64,000 nt of DNA, from NCBI GenBank assembly GCA_002786715.1, contig PCTW01000061.1:1-64000 (forward strand), in the 5' to 3' direction. The position numbers and the translations under genes are program-made. The notes beneath the pieces are model-generated. The model saw nothing but the letters and a program-made list of their open reading frames with translations. It searched no databases and had not been told where the DNA came from. Position 1 is the first letter of the stretch. Every line of letters begins with the position of its first letter. Below are positions 60,781 through 64,000 of the stretch, one piece after another. The DNA is from Bdellovibrio sp. CG22_combo_CG10-13_8_21_14_all_39_27. Its GTDB lineage: Bacteria > Bdellovibrionota > Bacteriovoracia > Bacteriovoracales > Bacteriovoracaceae.

Positions 60781-61982
60781 TCGTCGAGTCTAAAAATCGC
60801 AAATTTTAAATATCGAAGTTCACTCATTACCAGTGGAAAGGGATGATCACTTGGTTGACCACCAATGGAGACGACAGTTCCTTTTCTTCTGGCCGTTGAA
60901 AAAGAATTTTGCAAAATTTCTAAAAATTGTTCTTGAGAGATATGACTAGAGCATGAACTCGCGACAAAAAGTCCACCGTTTGGCACCAGCTTAATCGATG
61001 AAGCATAAACTCGAGTGTATCCTTCTATTGCTTTTGGTAAGGCTTTTTGATTAGGAGCAAAACTAGGAGGATCAGTAATCACGATATCCCAAGTTTTCTT
61101 TTCCTTTTGGGCCGTTTCTAAAAACTCGAAAGCGTCAGCGTGAATGGCATGATGAGTATTCTTGAGTCCGTTGATATCAAAATTCTTTTGAGAGGCAGCA
61201 ACGGCTGCAGCGGCAATATCGACACTCGTCACTTCACTCGCACCACCAATGGCGGCGTAAACAGAGAATCCTCCAGTGTAGCTGAAAAGATTGAGAACTT
61301 TTTTACCTTTTGAAAAATGAGAAATCATTTTGCGATTATCTCGTTGATCGAGAAAAAATCCAGTTTTTGCCGCGTCTCTTATATTGCTAGTGAATTGAAC
61401 ACCATTTTCTTTAAAACTCACTTCAGGAGAGAGTTCGCCATAAAGATTGGCTCCCTTTTCCTCTTCGTCATTTTTGCGCTTAAGATAAATACACTTGAGA
61501 TAAGGCAAATCTCTTTTTAACCACTCAACGAGTTTCTCGTGATTCCAAATTTCTTCCATAACGGGGTGATCATGCTTGATTACTGCAGTGTCGTTATAGA
61601 TGTCTATTATGAGTCCCGGAAATCCGTCGCCTTCACCATTGATAAAGCGAAAAGAATTGGTCAGTTCATTAGGAAATTGAGCTCTCAATTCAAGTGTCTT
61701 TAGCCACTGAGATTGAAAATATTTTTTAAGTTGAAAATCAACCGAATCTTTTTCATTGAGAAGGACAATGATTCTTGCGCGCAGGTGAGTATCCTTTTGA
61801 ACGACGACAAAAGCGAGCTGCTGCTTTTTAAATGTTACTAAAGCTGGCCCATCTTGAAATTTCTCAGTTGATGCAAAACAGTCAGAAAAGATCCAGCGAT
61901 GTCCACGTTTAACATGTTTGGTGACATCACGAATGAGATCATAACGGAGAAAATTCTTTGGGTAATTGATCAAAACTGTCAT
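60777..61982 (-). CDS. rlmI: Class I rRNA (cytosine-C5) methyltransferase, RlmI-like
   Basis: A 401-residue protein: an N-terminal PUA domain (VTKHVKRGHRWIFSDC), a linker domain, and a Rossmann methyltransferase with SAM motif KVLNLFSYTGGFSVYAAIGG, acidic VTSVDIA and the catalytic ITDPPSF. A Cys (ASSCSSHIS) is the likely nucleophile. E. coli RlmI makes m5C1962 in 23S rRNA. Start taken at 61982; a TTG 36 bases upstream would add an atypical extension. Confidence 0.85.
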   Translation of the reverse strand: MTVLINYPKNFLRYDLIRDVTKHVKRGHRWIFSDCFASTEKFQDGPALVTFKKQQLAFVVVQKDTHLRARIIVLLNEKDSVDFQLKKYFQSQWLKTLELRAQFPNELTNSFRFINGEGDGFPGLIIDIYNDTAVIKHDHPVMEEIWNHEKLVEWLKRDLPYLKCIYLKRKNDEEEKGANLYGELSPEVSFKENGVQFTSNIRDAAKTGFFLDQRDNRKMISHFSKGKKVLNLFSYTGGFSVYAAIGGASEVTSVDIAAAAVAASQKNFDINGLKNTHHAIHADAFEFLETAQKEKKTWDIVITDPPSFAPNQKALPKAIEGYTRVYASSIKLVPNGGLFVASSCSSHISQEQFLEILQNSFSTARRKGTVVSIGGQPSDHPFPLVMSELRYLKFAIFRLDD

Positions 61983-62063
61983 AGGGGAATTGCTAACATG
62001 AGGCTTTATCCTCGTCAATCAGATACCCTTTTTATTCGTTAAAGGTTCATGTTAGGATAGGGC

Positions 62064-62561
62064 ATGCTTGGATATATCGAAAAAATTTTGATCGTTGATG
62101 ACAACAAAGATGTTCGGGAAACTCTCTTTGCTCAGTTTGAACTTGATGAAGAGGTAGAATGTTTTATCGCCTCTGATGGTGTAGAGGCTTTGAAAGTACT
62201 TGAAGAGTTTGAAGTTCATATGGTTATTACTGATTTGAATATGCCCAACTTAAATGGACTCGATTTTTGCAAAGAGATACGGGCCCGAAATCAAGAAGTC
62301 GGTTTAGTCGTCATATGTGGCGACATTAAAACTAGAGACTGTCTTGAACTTTTGAAGCTTGGCATTTCAAATATCTATTTAAAGCCAATGAACTTAGAAG
62401 AAGTTTACGTCGAAATCAAGGCCATGCTTGAAAAACGAATTGTTGCAGAAATGGAAAATGTGTTTTTGGAAAAACTTTTTCAAGAACAGGCCGAAATTGA
62501 AAACTATTCTGAACTTAGCATAAGTGATAAGGCCAAGATTTTAATTGATTATATTGAATAA
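62064..62561 (+). CDS. Response regulator receiver protein
   Basis: A 165-residue receiver: acidic pair Asp12-Asp13 (ILIVDDNKD), phospho-acceptor Asp57 (VITDLNMPNLNG), and Lys in IYLKPMN. The C-terminal ~45 residues form a charged coiled coil (MENVFLEKLFQEQAEIENY) rather than a DNA-binding domain. It probably signals by protein contact. No kinase nearby. Confidence 0.85.
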   Translation: MLGYIEKILIVDDNKDVRETLFAQFELDEEVECFIASDGVEALKVLEEFEVHMVITDLNMPNLNGLDFCKEIRARNQEVGLVVICGDIKTRDCLELLKLGISNIYLKPMNLEEVYVEIKAMLEKRIVAEMENVFLEKLFQEQAEIENYSELSISDKAKILIDYIE

Positions 62562-62575
62562 AGATAGAATTGAAA

Positions 62576-63073
62576 CTATAGATGATCTGGGGGACGTTTA
62601 GCGTACAAAAACTTCCAACCGAGGCGCCATTTTATAGGTGATACAAAAGGTCGCTTCGCGATGCCTTTGTTATCCAATGTTTGCCAGTGATTAACAGCAA
62701 TTCCAACATGGCAATCACCACCGCCCTTGCATTCATCATCAGAAAAGCGTCTTTTCCAGAAAACGACATCCCCAGGTTCAATGCTATCTTTGGCAACAGT
62801 TTGCCAATTCTTTGTGAAAAATTGAATATCACGAACAAGATAGACTGGTTTTTGGAATTGAGGAATATCGGCTTGCTTCAAAATAATTTGGGCGACTCTG
62901 GCACAAGCGAGTTTTGCGTCCTTAGTAATCGGAGCTCTAAAGATGTCACCATATAAGGTGTATTTTTCTAAATTTTCTTTATACTCGTCAGCTGCTTGCG
63001 CTACTCGATCGCGAATGCTCAATTGAGCGAAAGAAATTGTGGGCAATAAAAAGACAAATAATAGAAATCTCAT
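62576..63073 (-). CDS. Exported NlpC/P60-like cysteine amidase/peptidase
   Basis: A 165-residue protein with a signal peptide (MRFLLFVFLLPTISFA). Papain-like arrangement: Cys57 in LACARVAQIIL, PGDVVFWKR, and His122 in CHVGIAVNHW. This fits NlpC/P60 or CHAP-type peptidoglycan hydrolases. Cys116 and Cys121 (ECKGGGDC) may form a disulfide. It is shorter than the enzyme at 24416 and lacks LysM. Confidence 0.75.
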   Translation of the reverse strand: MRFLLFVFLLPTISFAQLSIRDRVAQAADEYKENLEKYTLYGDIFRAPITKDAKLACARVAQIILKQADIPQFQKPVYLVRDIQFFTKNWQTVAKDSIEPGDVVFWKRRFSDDECKGGGDCHVGIAVNHWQTLDNKGIAKRPFVSPIKWRLGWKFLYAKRPPDHL

Positions 63074-63115
63074 TTTTCTATTTTAACCAAGAATAGATAA
63101 GAGTCGAGAGTTGGT

Positions 63116-63140
63116 AAAAAAAAGGCCCTCAGAGAGGGCC
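63116..63140 (-). terminator. Rho-independent terminator of the small lipoprotein gene
   Basis: GGCCCTC (63124-63130) pairs with GAGGGCC (63134-63140), loop AGA. On the minus strand the stem is followed by eight T (63123-63116). It lies 14 bases after the lipoprotein stop codon. Confidence 0.9.
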
Positions 63141-63154
63141 AATAAAAGATCAAA

Positions 63155-63346
63155 TTACTCTGATTGAGATTCAGTGCTTGAACCTTCTTCATTTGCTGGC
63201 AGTTGCTCAGCCGCTTCATGAGCAGCTTCAGTAGTTTCTTGTTGAACAGAAGTTCCTTCAGTAGGAGCTGGTGCTGTCTCTTGCTTATTACAAGCAACTG
63301 CTAATAAAGTCGTAAGAGCTAAAACATTTAATAGTGATTTTAACAT
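63155..63346 (-). CDS. Small lipoprotein
   Basis: A 63-residue protein starting at 63346, with lipobox LLAVAC and lipidated Cys19. The mature part is a Glu/Ala/Thr/Ser-rich low-complexity sequence (TEAAHEAAEQLPANEEG), probably disordered. A terminator follows. Resembles entericidin-like or spacer lipoproteins only in size; no function assigned. Confidence 0.7.
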   Translation of the reverse strand: MLKSLLNVLALTTLLAVACNKQETAPAPTEGTSVQQETTEAAHEAAEQLPANEEGSSTESQSE

Positions 63347-63433
63347 AATAACCTCCAATGTAATTTGAGTTAGTTATATCAATTTAATCAGGTTTTGACT
63401 ACGAGATTTTGAGTATTTATGTACTGGAATCAA

Positions 63434-64000
63434 CTAGCTTTTCATCCACTCTATGCAATTTTGCATTTCGACAATCATTTTTTGAGGAGGTGCATAAAAA
63501 GGAGCCCCGTGACCTGGAAGAATTTGAGAAAAAGAGTAGTTTTGCAATTTCTCCATCGAATTAATTTGAACAGTGAAGTCATACCAGCAGGCATTTTTGA
63601 ATGCGATCAATTGCTTATTCTTATTTGAATAAGCTAGATGATCGCCAGTGAATAAGAAATGATCTTTGTATAGTAAAGTGGTGTGCCCTTTGGTGTGGCC
63701 GGGAACTGGAATGATGATGGCATCTTCATAGAGCTTAAAATTGTCTTGTCCTTTTAAAATAATCTCATAATTTTTAGTTTTAGAATTTGTGTCATCAAGA
63801 TGAATAATTCTCTCTGACTTAAAATGCTCATAATACTTATCGGTGTCGGCGATATCATCTTTGTGTGTTAAATATTGATAACGAATACCACCTAACTTTT
63901 CAAAAGCCTTAACCAAGTGAGGAAAAAAGCGAGGTGAATCAATGAGAATATTTCCACGGGGGTCTTGGATAAAATAAGAAGCAGCTCCATAAGAGCTTTC
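63434..64000 (-). CDS. Metallo-beta-lactamase-fold hydrolase, 5' end beyond window
   Basis: The frame stays open to the window edge, adding 28 codons before the first in-window initiator (SYGAASYFIQDPRGNILIDS), so the gene starts outside. MBL features: THKDDIADTD (the THxDD-type metal motif), PVPGHTKGHTTLLYK, FTGDHL and LPGHGAP. At least 188 residues are visible. It belongs to the glyoxalase II/MBL hydrolase group; the substrate is unknown. Confidence 0.85.
   Translation of the reverse strand, partial: ESSYGAASYFIQDPRGNILIDSPRFFPHLVKAFEKLGGIRYQYLTHKDDIADTDKYYEHFKSERIIHLDDTNSKTKNYEIILKGQDNFKLYEDAIIIPVPGHTKGHTTLLYKDHFLFTGDHLAYSNKNKQLIAFKNACWYDFTVQINSMEKLQNYSFSQILPGHGAPFYAPPQKMIVEMQNCIEWMKS

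Noticed and set aside
1-64000. tRNA, rRNA, CRISPR arrays and insertion sequences
   Set aside because: I saw no conserved rRNA blocks, no evenly spaced direct repeats and no transposase motifs; a dedicated tRNAscan search could not be run.

Overview
The window is a dense, gene-rich bacterial chromosome segment of roughly 40% GC by eye. I infer a predatory or predatory-derived bacterium of the Bdellovibrionota (Bacteriovorax/Peredibacter-like). The basis is a Myxococcus/Bdellovibrio-type gliding-machine operon (TolQ/TolR-like motor, AgmX/PglI-type TonB-like C-terminus, OMP_myx_plus-type barrel), many exported or lipidated proteins of no recognised family, secreted hydrolases (nuclease, phosphoesterases, phospholipase D, peptidoglycan amidases), and the small MCLMC protein. 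I see no rRNA, tRNA, CRISPR array, insertion sequence or prophage.

Layout. 1-5720: small exported Cys-rich paralogs around an HTH gene, a secreted clan-CD-like peptidase facing a TPR/winged-helix regulator, glutaminase, and a short DUF6435 gene. 5838-11876: methionyl-tRNA synthetase with an extra insert, a secreted phosphoesterase, a three-gene cassette of exported proteins sharing a repeated beta module, a lipoprotein and an EEP-fold hydrolase. 12275-23531: a ten-gene, tightly overlapping operon for an envelope-spanning, proton-driven Glt/Agl-like machine. 23528-27214: fatty-acid hydroxylase family protein, peptidoglycan hydrolase with LysM, ATP-grasp enzyme, a broken arsenate reductase gene and a HIT protein.

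27285-39410 is the highlight: a purine-to-malate catabolic island. xdhABC (minus strand) makes urate. Convergent to it, on the plus strand, are a urate oxidase PuuD whose usual cytochrome c tail is replaced by a type-1 copper (cupredoxin) domain, 5-hydroxyisourate hydrolase, and one 1543-residue polypeptide that strings together a malate-synthase-like domain, OHCU decarboxylase, a serine beta-lactamase-like hydrolase and a double allantoicase. A membrane protein that could be the transporter follows. No classical allantoinase is present. The serine hydrolase domain sits exactly where that step belongs between UraD and allantoicase, so it is a candidate non-homologous allantoinase. For a predator digesting prey nucleic acid this would be a compact route from purine bases to malate.

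39467-64000: alpha/beta hydrolase; a two-gene ExbB plus membrane-anchored vWA unit; CBS and CheY proteins; an RRM/SUI1 RNA-binding operon; a phospholipase D; an esterase; a SelO-like lipoprotein; a lipid A modification operon (secreted nuclease, PAP2 phosphatase, EptA); large exported proteins; lipocalin; a cold-shock type RRM-DEAD helicase operon; an rRNA methyltransferase; a receiver protein; an NlpC/P60-like protein; and a metallo-beta-lactamase-fold protein cut by the window end.

Functions come from reading motifs by eye; no database search was run. Start sites were moved downstream of the longest frame where a Shine-Dalgarno, signal peptide or overlap favoured it.
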